In this document: in pieces, positions 12,568 through 22,395 of the stretch | How the letters are laid out: each line of letters opens with the position of its first letter | How positions within the stretch are numbered: position 1 is the stretch's first letter | Assembly: GCA_963930655.1 (NCBI GenBank) | Contig: OZ005617.1 | Coordinates: forward strand, 560,501 to 624,500 | Direction: 5' to 3' | Source: Myrica gale | Taxonomy: Eukaryota > Streptophyta > Magnoliopsida > Fagales > Myricaceae | Length of the DNA: 64,000 nucleotides | The notes under the pieces: generated by a model | Database searches by the model: none | What the model was told of the DNA's origin: nothing | What the model saw: only the letters and a program-made list of their open reading frames with translations | Made by a program: the position numbers and the translations under genes

Positions 12568-13113
12568 AGAAAAGCTGGTTGATGTTTATGCTTAACTGAG
12601 TTTTCTTTGCTGGATTTTGGGTGACACCGCTAATTTGATCAGCTGGTTTTGAAGACAAGACTAAATCAATCGGAAAATTAGGTTGAGCATGTGCCTTTGC
12701 GGTGTTTTGCTTTGAGGAAGTTTCTTGGGTTTTGTATCAATTTTCATACTCTCTCCTGGTAAATTGAGTTTCTTAGAGGACCTCAGTGGTTTGTTAATTA
12801 AACCACCTCAGCTGAAAATTTATGATGATAGAGATGGAATAGCAATACTTCTTCTCTCTCTCTCTCTCCTTTTTAAATCAGTCCCTCCATCTAGTTTTCA
12901 TGTGACTGGTCGGGGCAGATACGAGGGACAATTAGCAGGACTTCTAAGGCATCTTTTTTTTTTTTTTAAAAAAGGGAACGATTCATTCGTGAGTCGCGAC
13001 AAAGGTCTGTGGACCATAAACAGTACAAAAACTCCCTGATCGGGGTTAATAAATTAGGAGGCTCGGGTTGGATCTTTTTTCCTGGGCGATCCGACGACTG
13101 TAGGGTGTGGGAT

Positions 13114-13199
13114 TTTTTTCGGGGGAGGGGTGGGGGGATTTGAACCCCAGTTCAGGAACCTCCATATAGGAGTTCATGCCCTTTTAGCCATAGCTCATT
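13114..13199 (-). mobile_element. Short (86 bp) retroposed tRNA-like sequence just upstream of the PPR gene
   Basis: This sequence lies between two exact 18-bp copies of GACTGTAGGGTGTGGGAT (13096-13113 and 13200-13217). Read on the minus strand it has a consensus box A (TGGCTAAAAGG) and box B (GGTTCAAATCC) and ends in a short A run, but lacks the longer body of the other SINEs here. It is either a retroposed tRNA-like transcript or a head-only SINE. It sits about 100-150 bp before the PPR start codon and could affect the leader or promoter. Confidence 0.8.
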
Positions 13200-13295
13200 G
13201 ACTGTAGGGTGTGGGATCATTAGTAATAAGATTCTCCCGTTTGCATGTAATCGGGCCTTGCACCAAGGATTCTGAACGTCACCACTTAAAAGACC

Positions 13296-15230
13296 GTGTT
13301 TTCATACAACCGTGGTCGAATACAAAAACCCGTTAATTTACATCGACAGATGCTTTCCTCTCTGTCCTCGGTGCCCCACCTTCTTCCTCCCCATGAAAAC
13401 GCTCAGTCATCTACTCCACAAAGCTCCAAACCTGATCTTCTCCGCAACTTCAACACCCCATTTGAGCTCAAACAAGTCCATACCCACCTCGTCAAAACCA
13501 ATACTCCCCTCTCAGCTCTCTCTCTCACTCGGGTTAGCTTCGTTTGCGCTCTCACCCCTAGCTTCGCTTACGCCCAACAAATTCTTGAGCGCGTCGAAAA
13601 GCCTGAGATAGTTTTCTGGAATTCGTGCTTGAAAACCTTTGCAGAAGGCGATTCTCCGGTTGATACGATCTTGCTTTTTTATAAATTGCGCCACTTCGAT
13701 ATATTTCCTGACACTTTCACTTTTTCTTTTGTTCTCAAGGCATGTGCGCAGTTATTGGATACTTTAAATGGTAGAATTGTCCATGGTTATGTCGAGAAAC
13801 TAGGGTTGCAATCGAATCTGTTTCTGCAAAACATGATTGTCCATTTATATGCATTGTGTGGGGCAATAGGCGATGCTCGGCTATTGTTTGAGAAAATGCC
13901 GGATCGAGATGTTGTGACGTGGAATATAATGATAAATCAATTAGTGAAGAGGGGGGATGTAGAGGAAGCTTATCATCTATTTTCACTGATGCCCGAGAGA
14001 AGTGTGAGGTCATGGACATCGATGATTTCTGGCTTTGTCCAATGTGGGAAGCCTAAGGAGGCTATTCAATTATTTATGAAGATGGAAGAGGAAGGTCTGA
14101 GACCTAATGAGGTGACAGCGGTGGCTGTTCTTGCAGCTTGTGCTGATCTGGGTGACTTGGATTTGGGCAGGAGGATTCATGAGTACTCTAACCAAAGTGG
14201 GTTTAGGAGAAATGTTCATATTTCCAACACTTTGATCGATATGTATCTCAAGTGTGGATGCTTGGAGGATGCTCGTAGACTTTTTGATAAGATTGAAGAA
14301 AGGACAATTGTGTCATGGTCAGCCATGATTTCAGGGCTTGCAATGCATGGCCAAGCTGAGGAAGCTTTGAAACTCTTTTCTAAGATGATTCAACTAGAAA
14401 TTAAGCCGAATGGTGTAACCTTCGTGGCACTATTGCATGCTTGTAGCCACATGGGAATGATAGACCAGGGACGTGAATTTTTCGCCAGTATGACCAGAGA
14501 TTATGGGTTAATCCCCCGAATTGAGCATTATGGTTGCATGGTTGATCTATTCAGTCGGGCAGGTCTTCTTCAAGAAGCCCACGAGTTTATTATGAACATG
14601 CCTATTAAACCCAATGGGGTCGTCTGGGGCGCTTTGCTTGGTGGATGCAAAGTCCACAAAAACATTAAACTGGCAGAAGAAGCAATCCGCCACCTTTCTG
14701 AACTGGATCCACTCAACGACGGATACTATGTGGTGTTATCGAATATTTATGCAGAAGCCGAATGCTGGGAAGGTACGGCAAAAGTGAGAAAGCTGATGAA
14801 AGAGCACGGGGTCAAGAAAACACCTGGGTGTAGTTCAATCACAGTAGATGGAATGGTTCATGAGTTTGTTGCTGGGGATGAGTCACATCCTCAAGCTGAA
14901 GAAATATTCCAGTCGTGGGAAAAACTACTACAAAAAATAAAGCTAAAAGGATATGTACCAAAGACTTCAGTTGTTCTGCTGGATATAGACGAGACTGAGA
15001 AGGAGAAATTTCTATATCGCCATAGTGAGAAATTAGCACTGACTTTTGTGTTGATGAAGACATCATCTGGAACGCCAATTAGGATTTTGAAGAATCTTCG
15101 TGTCTGCGAGGACTGTCATGCTGCTTTCAAACTCATCTCAGAGATTGTTGACCGCGAAATAGTTGTGCGAGACAGGAACCGGTTCCATTGTTTCAAAGAT
15201 GGTTCTTGTTCTTGCAGGGATTACTGGTAG
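13296..15230 (+). CDS. PLS-class pentatricopeptide repeat protein with E and DYW domains
   Basis: A single intronless frame of 644 codons, typical of plant PPR genes. An internal Met at 13350 (MLSSLSSVPHLLPP) is a plausible alternative start and gives an N-terminus rich in Ser/His/Pro, compatible with an organelle transit peptide. PLS repeats occupy about residues 90-480, with recurring segments such as VVTWNIMINQLVKRGD, SVRSWTSMISGFVQCG and TIVSWSAMISGLAMHG. The E/E+ region follows, then a complete DYW deaminase domain: HSE at about residue 576, CEDCH at about 604, and the end HCFKDGSCSCRDYW. The HxE and CxxC residues bind zinc in DYW cytidine deaminases that edit C to U in mitochondrial or plastid RNA. 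The target site cannot be read from sequence alone. The gene is convergent with the OPT pseudogene (308 bp between stop codons). Partial copies of its 3' end lie at 21.6 and 29.5 kb. Confidence 0.95.
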   Translation: MFSYNRGRIQKPVNLHRQMLSSLSSVPHLLPPHENAQSSTPQSSKPDLLRNFNTPFELKQVHTHLVKTNTPLSALSLTRVSFVCALTPSFAYAQQILERVEKPEIVFWNSCLKTFAEGDSPVDTILLFYKLRHFDIFPDTFTFSFVLKACAQLLDTLNGRIVHGYVEKLGLQSNLFLQNMIVHLYALCGAIGDARLLFEKMPDRDVVTWNIMINQLVKRGDVEEAYHLFSLMPERSVRSWTSMISGFVQCGKPKEAIQLFMKMEEEGLRPNEVTAVAVLAACADLGDLDLGRRIHEYSNQSGFRRNVHISNTLIDMYLKCGCLEDARRLFDKIEERTIVSWSAMISGLAMHGQAEEALKLFSKMIQLEIKPNGVTFVALLHACSHMGMIDQGREFFASMTRDYGLIPRIEHYGCMVDLFSRAGLLQEAHEFIMNMPIKPNGVVWGALLGGCKVHKNIKLAEEAIRHLSELDPLNDGYYVVLSNIYAEAECWEGTAKVRKLMKEHGVKKTPGCSSITVDGMVHEFVAGDESHPQAEEIFQSWEKLLQKIKLKGYVPKTSVVLLDIDETEKEKFLYRHSEKLALTFVLMKTSSGTPIRILKNLRVCEDCHAAFKLISEIVDREIVVRDRNRFHCFKDGSCSCRDYW

Positions 15231-15538
15231 TGGCTCCCCACGGGGACATTACTATGCAGTCCTCATCATTTGCAAAACGTTGAATGTATAGAAGACCAGA
15301 GGTATTTGTCATATGCCAGGCCCTTTCAGCTTAAGGCAGACTTGCAGCCGTATTTGGCAATTAAAAAAAAGATTTCTAGGGCTTCAAATGAGAATGATTT
15401 ATTCAATTGCGAAAAGGAAATAAATTGTATCTGTACATTGGCTTATCCTCCTATGAAGAAACAGAGTTCAAACTAATTACTCTGCTTCAATTTTAACGTT
15501 CATCAGCAGTGAAGGACAGGGCATTTCCTCGAAGTACC
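15231..15538. other. PPR 3' flank between convergent PPR and OPT genes
   Basis: Short spacer (308 bp) shared by the two convergent genes. It serves as a marker: recognisable diverged copies occur at about 22010-22340 and, inverted, at about 29510-29810. This shows that the later copies derive from this PPR-OPT arrangement rather than from spliced transcripts. Confidence 0.7.
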
Positions 15539-16249
15539 TCAAAGAACAGGGCACCCCTCAACCACAATCCCGGGTGCTGTTGGGCACGAAGCCAATGGGC
15601 AATGGTCATCAAAAGCCAGACCCCACCAGCTTGGACCGTTGATATCGTTGGACTGAAGGGCGAAGAAAAGGATAACTCCCATAAAGGCAACCCCGGCATC
15701 TAAACCAGCAGATAAGATGTAGTTATGTCTAGCCCACCATCCCTTGAACTTATAGTAAACATAGAAGTTGAAGAAGATTCCAACTACTACCCAAGCCCAA
15801 TAGTTCACTGTTCTAGCTGGTGGCATGGATGAGGTAGCTCCAAGCAGAATTGGCATATTTATAAGCCTAAGCCACTTTTTGTTGGGGTATTTGCGCCAAA
15901 GAAGACAACCAGGAACAGGGGCTAGGAAACCAATGAGGAAGAACCAATTCAGCTCTGGGTAGACACCCTGCTTCGTGAACATTCTGAGGGGGCCTATGAT
16001 TCCCCATATAATCGACGCATTGTAGAAAACATCATCCCCAGGGCATGTCCATGGACTTCCCCTCTGGCAACAGATCTACATTACAGATGTTTTCGACACT
16101 AGTCAGAAGGCACCATGCTGTGCCGAAGTAGACCCTTGAAGAAAGTATTGTTCCAGCTAACTGACAATTAATGCAAACTAATTAAGAAAATATCAGTCCT
16201 TTATAGTAGTGTGTCACCACAAATTCACATACATTAAGGTACTGTTATT

Positions 16250-16419
16250 CAGGGACGAAGCCACTAATCAACTATTGAGAGGGCCAATTACATGAAAAAA
16301 GATTTTTAAAGGGAGCCAAAATGAATAAAATATAAAAAAATTTAAAATCCATTAAAAAAGGGTAAGAACATGCTGTTTTTTAGGAGCTTTTTTTGGGGCT
16401 CCCCTGGCTTCTGTTTCTG
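16250..16419. mobile_element. hAT-like non-autonomous insertion in OPT intron 6
   Basis: The left end is CAGGGACGAAGCC and the right end GGCTTCTGTTTCTG, imperfect inverted repeats of the hAT type. The flanks are CTGTTATT (16242-16249) and CTGTTAAT (16420-16427), an 8-bp target duplication with one mismatch. The element is 170 bp and noncoding. Confidence 0.7.
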
Positions 16420-17692
16420 CTGTTAATTGATGTACCTACCTGTGCAATGAACATGGATTTTGGTGGGATCTTCATATAGTGACCTAATTTGAGGTCACTA
16501 GCAAAATAGAGTGCCTGTGACATGCTAATGTAGCCGTAGGTCTTGAAAGACACATTAGCAAGGGGTCTGCCTGGATAAATATACCCGATAATCAACTCTG
16601 TTATCACATTTAGTCCTGGCTGCTGCAATCAATATCAACACAGTTCATTGAAAAGTCATGTAGTCCGTACAACAAAAACAAACAAAATGATCAAAAATCG
16701 TCAATTAACAAAATGGATCATACCTGATTTGTTGTAGCTTGAATTATTCCAATTGGTAAGGTGAAAAAAAAATGCAATGCCACAAGCTAGAAAAAGCCCC
16801 CACCACGGGAGTTGGAGCTGTCTGCCAAAGCCTTCACAAGCATATAGGGCTAGACCCACGTTTAGAATCAAGATTGCCTGAAACCACCACTGAGGGACTG
16901 CTTCATAATTCTTCTTTATCAGCCTTGTGTGCACGTCGGAGACATGATCTTTGGCCGCAACTGCAGTCTTTTTCCACAGTTGCCAAATTGATCTGCTCAA
17001 GTGTTTTTTTGCCCGCAAAGAGAATCACGAGATCAAAAGGTGGGAAACTCAGAAAGACATGACCAGCACAATAAAACACAGCAGAGCTAGCTAGTAACTG
17101 ATTAACGTTAAGAAGCTTACTCTCCATGGAAGAGGGCAACGTGCGAAACAGTATCCGTTAGAGTTGCGAAGCTCAACCCATAGGTGAAGGTAAAGATGGT
17201 ACTGAGATAAAGTTTGCTGTAGCTATTGTAACCTACGTAGTCAATATCGAAACTCTTCGCATTCAGAACTCTTGTCAAGTTGTAACGCTGGCCGGTTGAG
17301 TCGAAAGTGTGGGATGAAAAGATTGGAAACTTCTTAGCTTCGTATGCATTGCTCCAATAAAAAGTTGGCACAAGGATATAGACAACCAAGACAAATCCCA
17401 CTAGAGTATTGATGATGGCAAACCCGGGTGTGGCCAAAGGAGAGCCCAAGAAGCCAGCTACAGTGGACCAGTCAAGGCCGATCGCGCCAATTCCTAGGCC
17501 ACCAATGCCTCCACCAATCTGTTGTGCCGTTATGGAGTCCTTCCAAATCCAACAAACGAAGGAGAGAGCTGATATTGAAGGGAAAAGATAGCTCGGGACG
17601 AGGTAGTAAGCAAAGCTCGATACAAAGACCAGGAAGAAGAATTGGAGCCTTGTAAGTCCTCCCTTCAGTGCCCTGCATATCAGTGTGAGGTA

Positions 17693-18222
17693 AGGGTGAG
17701 TTTTGGGTTCCAATTCCGGTTCTAATTCCGGCACGTATCGGACCGGAACCAAATATATTTTTTACACTTTTCGGAATAGGAATCAGCGGAATTTCGGGTT
17801 CCCTTTTTTTAAAAAATATGGTTCAAAATCTTGTAATTTTAGTTAAAATTTTGGATGAAAATTTATTTTATTTTAGATAGGGTTTAAAATATTATAATTT
17901 TAAAATAGGGCTCACAACCTTTTTTTATGTCCGAAATTTTTTAATTTTGTAATTTTATTTTAGATGAATGTTTATTTTAGATTTTGGATTAATATTTATT
18001 TTACATGTTATTTATTGTTAATTTATAATGTATAACAAAAAAATTTGTACAAAATTCCGACTGAAAATGCGACTTATTAGGGGCAAAAAATATCTAATAA
18101 AAAAAGCTCACATAATCAAAACGGAATTTCCCATTCCAATTCTGAAAAATTCCGGTCCAACAATATTGAAATGGAACCAGAACCGGAATAAGTCATTCGG
18201 ATTTCATCGGTTCAGGTGAGAT
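17693..18222. mobile_element. Probable hAT-like MITE in OPT intron 3
   Basis: An AT-rich stretch of about 530 bp has inverted, GG-TTCC/CCGGAA-rich ends: GGGTTCCAATTCCGGTTC near 17705 and GGAACCAGAACCGGAAT near 18173. Such ends are typical of a common plant hAT-derived MITE group. No clean 8-bp duplication was found, so limits are approximate. Confidence 0.5.
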
Positions 18223-19185
18223 CATAAAGCACCTGACAGTATAGGGAAAGTACTTGCTTCTTGAGCTAAAAGCAAGGAAAGAGGATTAAGCACCTGAATA
18301 GAGAGACCTGGACCAGGTTTTCAGGCCACCACATTTAAGGCGAGTCAACAAGGTATCTTCTGAACAGGCCAGCCCATCCATACCCGAGCATCTGAGAATT
18401 TCATATGGGAAACATTGAGGTAAAGGTGAAAAGTAATTCGTAGCCATGATGGCATCGAAGTGAGAAAAAAAAAAGTTCAAAATTTACCTGAGTGGTTTGT
18501 GATAACATAAAAGCTACTAGTGGATGGAGCTCCCTGCGATAGAAAGCCTTGACACTAGTCAAAATATAAACTGCATACACTCCACCCGCTCCAGAACTTG
18601 CAAACATGGTGATCAAAACATGTTCCTTCAGATTGAACGGCCCCGGATTCAATGAGAAGGACCACTTCGTGAAAGGGACTCGAATTGACTTTGATGGAAG
18701 CCACGCAGCCATCAACCTCCCCACTGGGAGCGCAATAATTTGTGCTGAGACTGAGGAAATATATAGCTGATTTTGGTGATACCCGAAGAACTGATTCACA
18801 AAAGAAAGGACGGCGCATGATATCAGTCCAAGAACCCATGTTCGAAACGTCAAGGCCGGCAGCGTTGGGACATCGGTGATTGGAACTGTCAGCCTCACTT
18901 GCTCAATTGGGCTGTCATCGACTTCTCCATCCCCTGCTTCTTATAAATAGATAACAGTATTTTTAACAAGATAATGCAAAAAGTTCCAAAACCTTAGTTG
19001 AGACGTTGAATTGACCAGGAAATTAGACTCGACATGATCTTTATGGAATTATATCCCGAGTTCCTGCCATTATGGAGGTAAATGATCTCTGCATATTGCT
19101 TATCCACATGCAGTCATTTACGGCATGGCAGATTTCATGAACACTAGTGTGATGCAAAATCAAACTGAGGAAAAGTAACCTTTGA

Positions 19186-19391
19186 TTTTTTTTTCTAAGC
19201 CAAGATAAAAACATCCATAGCTGCGTAAATCATCCACAACTATGGATGAATAGAGTTACAACTGAGGGGGCTTGTAAACCCAGTCACAGTTCAAAATAGG
19301 AGTAATAACAGTCACATCTATAATCCGGCCCCGATCGATTAGTCAGTGCCCACTTAGCAATTTTATGAAAAGTCGATTCTGCTTTCTAGGG
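19186..19391 (-). mobile_element. 5'-truncated LINE tail in OPT intron 1
   Basis: On the minus strand an open stretch reads KAESTFHKIAKWAL, resembling the end of the RNase H domain of plant L1-type LINEs (AH-LAKWA motif), followed by a 3' UTR and an A-tail (T run from 19186). Target duplications are AAAGTAACCTTTGA (19172-19185) and AAAGTAACCGTTGA (19392-19405). The corresponding intron in duplicate copy B (about 25325) has a single AAAGTAACCGTTGA and no insert, so this LINE arrived after the duplication or only in this copy. Confidence 0.82.
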
Positions 19392-19521
19392 AAAGTAACC
19401 GTTGAATTCTATTTTCTGAGAGAGAAAGAGCCTAATTACCTATTACGTCAATATTGGATTCATGCTTCTCATACGACTTTGCTTGAAAGCTTGATCCAGT
19501 TTCTGCGTCGTCACCTGACAT

Positions 19522-20700
19522 GGCTTTCTCGGCCTTCTCCAGCTTTGACTTCAACCTCACAACAGGGTCTCTAATATATCCTTACTTTATTTTGTTTGGC
19601 CCTACACAGCTTGTTATGTGATAAACACGCGTGGTTGGGCTGTACACAACGACATATCCACGAAAAATAGAAATTCTTCCTCATAGTTTACGAGAAGAAA
19701 GCGATTCTTAAGCCTGAAATTTCCATTTATTGTTCAAAGATACCCATCTAGAATTTTAGCTGTATTTCAAGATAAACAAGAGTACTATATTTATACATCA
19801 TGACCCTTCTGACCCGAAAACTACGAGCATTTTTTTTTGCTATGAATCTTTCATGAGTCTTAATACATGATATTGCTCGACATGATCCAAAGCTGATTCC
19901 AAACCGTTTTAACCACCTACACTTATGAGTCTATCTGTCTATGACTTCTTTCTAACGTGGGACACCATTTTCAACCCTCTCAACAATTATCAACTGGATC
20001 GATTTTTGCTTGAAGTCTGTATCGCTGCTGTTGTGCTGTAATTGTATCGGTGATGTTTCTCTGCTGGTTATATTCGAAGTACAGAGGTGCGCTTTCGGGG
20101 GAGAAGTACGTACAGAGCTCTTTCTTAATGCAAAAGGCCTTCTGCCCCTGTTTTCTGGGTCTTTGAGCACCGCAGCTAGGACATGTTTTCCAGGTCTCTG
20201 TGCTGCTTCATTTTATTTCTAGAATTTCCACCGGTGATTTCCCCGTTGCTGGGGTTATGTACTGCTTCATGGAAAGGCTCTCTCGCTGCCCTCCATACAT
20301 GGTGATGCACTCTCTGCTGCAGGGGCTTATGGTATTATATATTTGGGAGAGCGGCTTGTTAAGTGGTGGATTTATATGCTAGAACTTTTCAATATTGCTT
20401 ATGGATAGACTTGGTCCAGCAATATAAATGTGCTACCATGCTGGACCACTGTAAACATGCTATATTTAATGAGATGCAAAAAGGAGCTGATAGGATACTT
20501 GCAGAGTTCTAGCCTGTTGGAATTATGTGGAATTCACTGTGCTGATGTTTCTAAATATTTGTCCGGTGTATATATAACTAACTTATCTTTCCATACGTTC
20601 AGCAAAAAAAAACTTTATCTTTCCATACACAATTTAATATCCCCCACGTTATTTATAATACTGTATCCTTATGGTGAAATCCGTGCAGATAATTTAAATA
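19522..20700. other. Upstream flank of the OPT gene, partly duplicated
   Basis: About 19600-19860 is matched by 25500-25750 plus 26775-26810 in the second copy, for example the shared stretch ACAAGAGTACTATATTTATA. No coding exon was recognised. A short tandem repeat of CTTATCTTTCCATAC lies near 20580-20630. The rest looks like ordinary intergenic DNA. Confidence 0.5.
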
Positions 20701-21169
20701 GCATCCCACTGAGTCACTGATTGCAAACCCATGCAACTCTGCATGGATCTCCAGCAAGAACTCTGGGAAATGTTAATCTTTGTGTATTTATTGAGTGGTT
20801 AAATGTCCAAGATGCCTAGTGTGAAAACGAACCTAATATCTATGAACCAGGATATATGGTGGTGAGAAATTTGATGAAACTGCAGGTAGATAATTGAGGG
20901 GTAAACTTTTCAAGGAGCTGATGGATGAAGTTTTAGAAGTACCCTGATTTAGTGTGGCCTATTTTAGCAAAGCTGAACGGACCAATGCCTATTTGGTGTA
21001 TTTGAATCACAATTAAGAAGAGATAGCTGCCTTTCTTCACCTCTTTGGCTAATCTTAGACTGAGCTACTGTACACAATCAGAACCACCTTCACTATATGA
21101 GACTTCAACAAAGTCATCCAGGAAAGTCGCTTGTGAACAGCCATAGACTTGTGACGGGTAATATGAAAT

Positions 21170-21580
21170 CTATCCTAGCTATAGAGGAGTAGATGTACTG
21201 GCTTGTCAATAAGAGCCACAAGTCTCCCTTTTATTTCTTTGAGCTAGACTCTCCTCTGAAGTCTCAAGCAGTTGTAACTGAATGATGACACAGGGGTCCG
21301 CTTGGACCGGTGCTTGTCCTGTGTCATCTCTTGGGTCTTTTTCCCCCATTGATTTTATACAACATCTTAAAGATTATAACTCTTCTTATCTGCTGAATGT
21401 CGAGTATACTGTATATTCGATATGGTTATATACAACTCTTTTATCAAAGACTGTTGTAGCAAAAAGGAAGTTCTTTGTGAGTTGCATTCTTCAGTCCTCA
21501 GTTACAGAGGGTCGCAAACCAATGATCTTGCTGCCTTGCATTAACCCTTCAACTATGAGCAGATGTTCTCCTTGCTCTAG
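21170..21580 (+). pseudogene. Fragment copied from the kinase gene intron (53.58-54.04 kb)
   Basis: Sequence from about 21170 to 21575 aligns in the same order with 53578-54043, the 3' part of the AGC-kinase intron plus the first bases of exon 2. Shared blocks include AAATCTATCCTAGCTATAG, AAGTCTCCCTTTTATTTCTT, CTAGACTCTCCTCTGAAG and GTTCTCCTTGCT. Weaker similarity (AACTCTGG, GAGTGGTTAAATGTC) appears upstream at about 20740-20800 against 53230-53290. The fragment has no coding value. It ends abruptly at a junction with PPR-derived sequence. Confidence 0.85.
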
Positions 21581-22030
21581 ACTATCTTCAAGACGCCTAT
21601 GATTTAATTATTGACATGCCCATTAAATCCAATGGGGTTGTCTGGGGAGCTTTGCTTGGTGGTTGCAGAGTCCATAAGAACACTGAACAGGCAGAAGATG
21701 CAATCTGACTCCTTTCTGCACTGGATAAATTAAACGAAAAATACTATGTCAATGTGGTTTTATCGAGTATTTAGCTGATGAAAGAAGGCGGGGTCAAGAA
21801 AACTCCCGGGTGGAGTTCATTCACAGTAGATGGAATGATGCTTCATGGGGTTAATTTGTTGCTGGCGATGAGTCAAGAATACATCATCTCAGAGATTGTT
21901 GACCGCAAAATGGTTGTGCGAGACAGGAATATGTTTCCATTAATGTTTCAAAGATGGTTCTTGTACTTGCGAGGATTACTGGTAGTGGCTTCCCAGGGCG
22001 GACATTATTCTGCAACCTTCATCATTTGCA
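21578..22030 (+). pseudogene. Truncated PPR 3' end, copy B
   Basis: This matches the PPR gene from about 14560 to its end, with recognisable stretches such as NGVVWGALLGGC, the segment around CSSITVDGM and the end of the DYW domain. It has an internal stop, lacks two segments relative to the intact gene (part of the E region and most of the DYW zinc core), and has no upstream repeats. It starts directly after the kinase-derived fragment and is followed by a copy of the PPR 3' flank and the OPT C-terminal codons (22345-22395, minus). Confidence 0.88.
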
Positions 22031-22344
22031 AAAACGTGGAACTGTCCAGTAGACCATATAGTTATTTGTCATATTCCAGGCCCTTTCAACTTAAAGCAAC
22101 TTGCACTCCTATTTGGAAATTAAAGAAAAAAGAGTTTATAGTGCTTCAAATAAAAATGATTTATTCAATTACAAAAGAAATCAACTACATCTCTACAGTG
22201 TCTTATACCCCTATATAGCAAAAGATTTCAAATCAAGTACTCTACTTCAATTTCAACTGTCATCAACACTGAAAGACCCGAATGTAAAATCTCTTGATGC
22301 GCAAGACCTAACCCTTGGTCTTTGGCATTTTCCTCTAATATCTC

Positions 22345-22395
22345 AAAAAACAGGGCACCCGTCAACCACAACCCCGGGTGCTGTGGGGCATGAAC
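22345..22395 (-). pseudogene. Last codons of OPT, copy B, cut by the palindrome
   Basis: The sequence corresponds to 15540-15590 of the OPT gene (the region encoding TAPGIVVEGCPVL). It stops where the inverted-repeat element begins. The rest of this OPT copy resumes at 25055, at the position equivalent to exon 2 of the first copy, so about 3.2 kb of OPT sequence is absent between the two points. Confidence 0.75.

Larger units (their letters stand above)
15539..19521 (-). pseudogene. Oligopeptide transporter (OPT family), full exon structure but disabled
   Basis: Seven exons on the minus strand: 19440-19521, 18488-18933, 18294-18391, 17121-17672, 16724-16992, 16440-16622 and 15539-16160. The start gives MSGDDAETGSSF, and family segments include [66 protein letters not shown] and the usual C-terminus GIVVEGCPVL. 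Working members are proton-coupled carriers with 12-16 membrane spans that import small peptides, glutathione or metal chelates. Three defects are seen. An in-frame TAA (18335-18337) replaces the expected Tyr before MWWPENLVQVSLFR. Exon 5 has one base too many, in the run of nine T (16764-16772 region). Exon 7 has one base too many near 16064. The segment after LFRAL is also shorter than in relatives. Indels in homopolymers can be sequencing errors, but the TAA and the exon 7 shift argue for real decay. Introns hold a LINE tail and two hAT-like insertions. Confidence 0.88.

Noticed and set aside
12950-13080. T run followed by about 110 bases as another reversed retroposon
   Set aside because: No matching target duplication and no Pol III boxes or LINE end were found; could be ordinary EMC8 3' flank.
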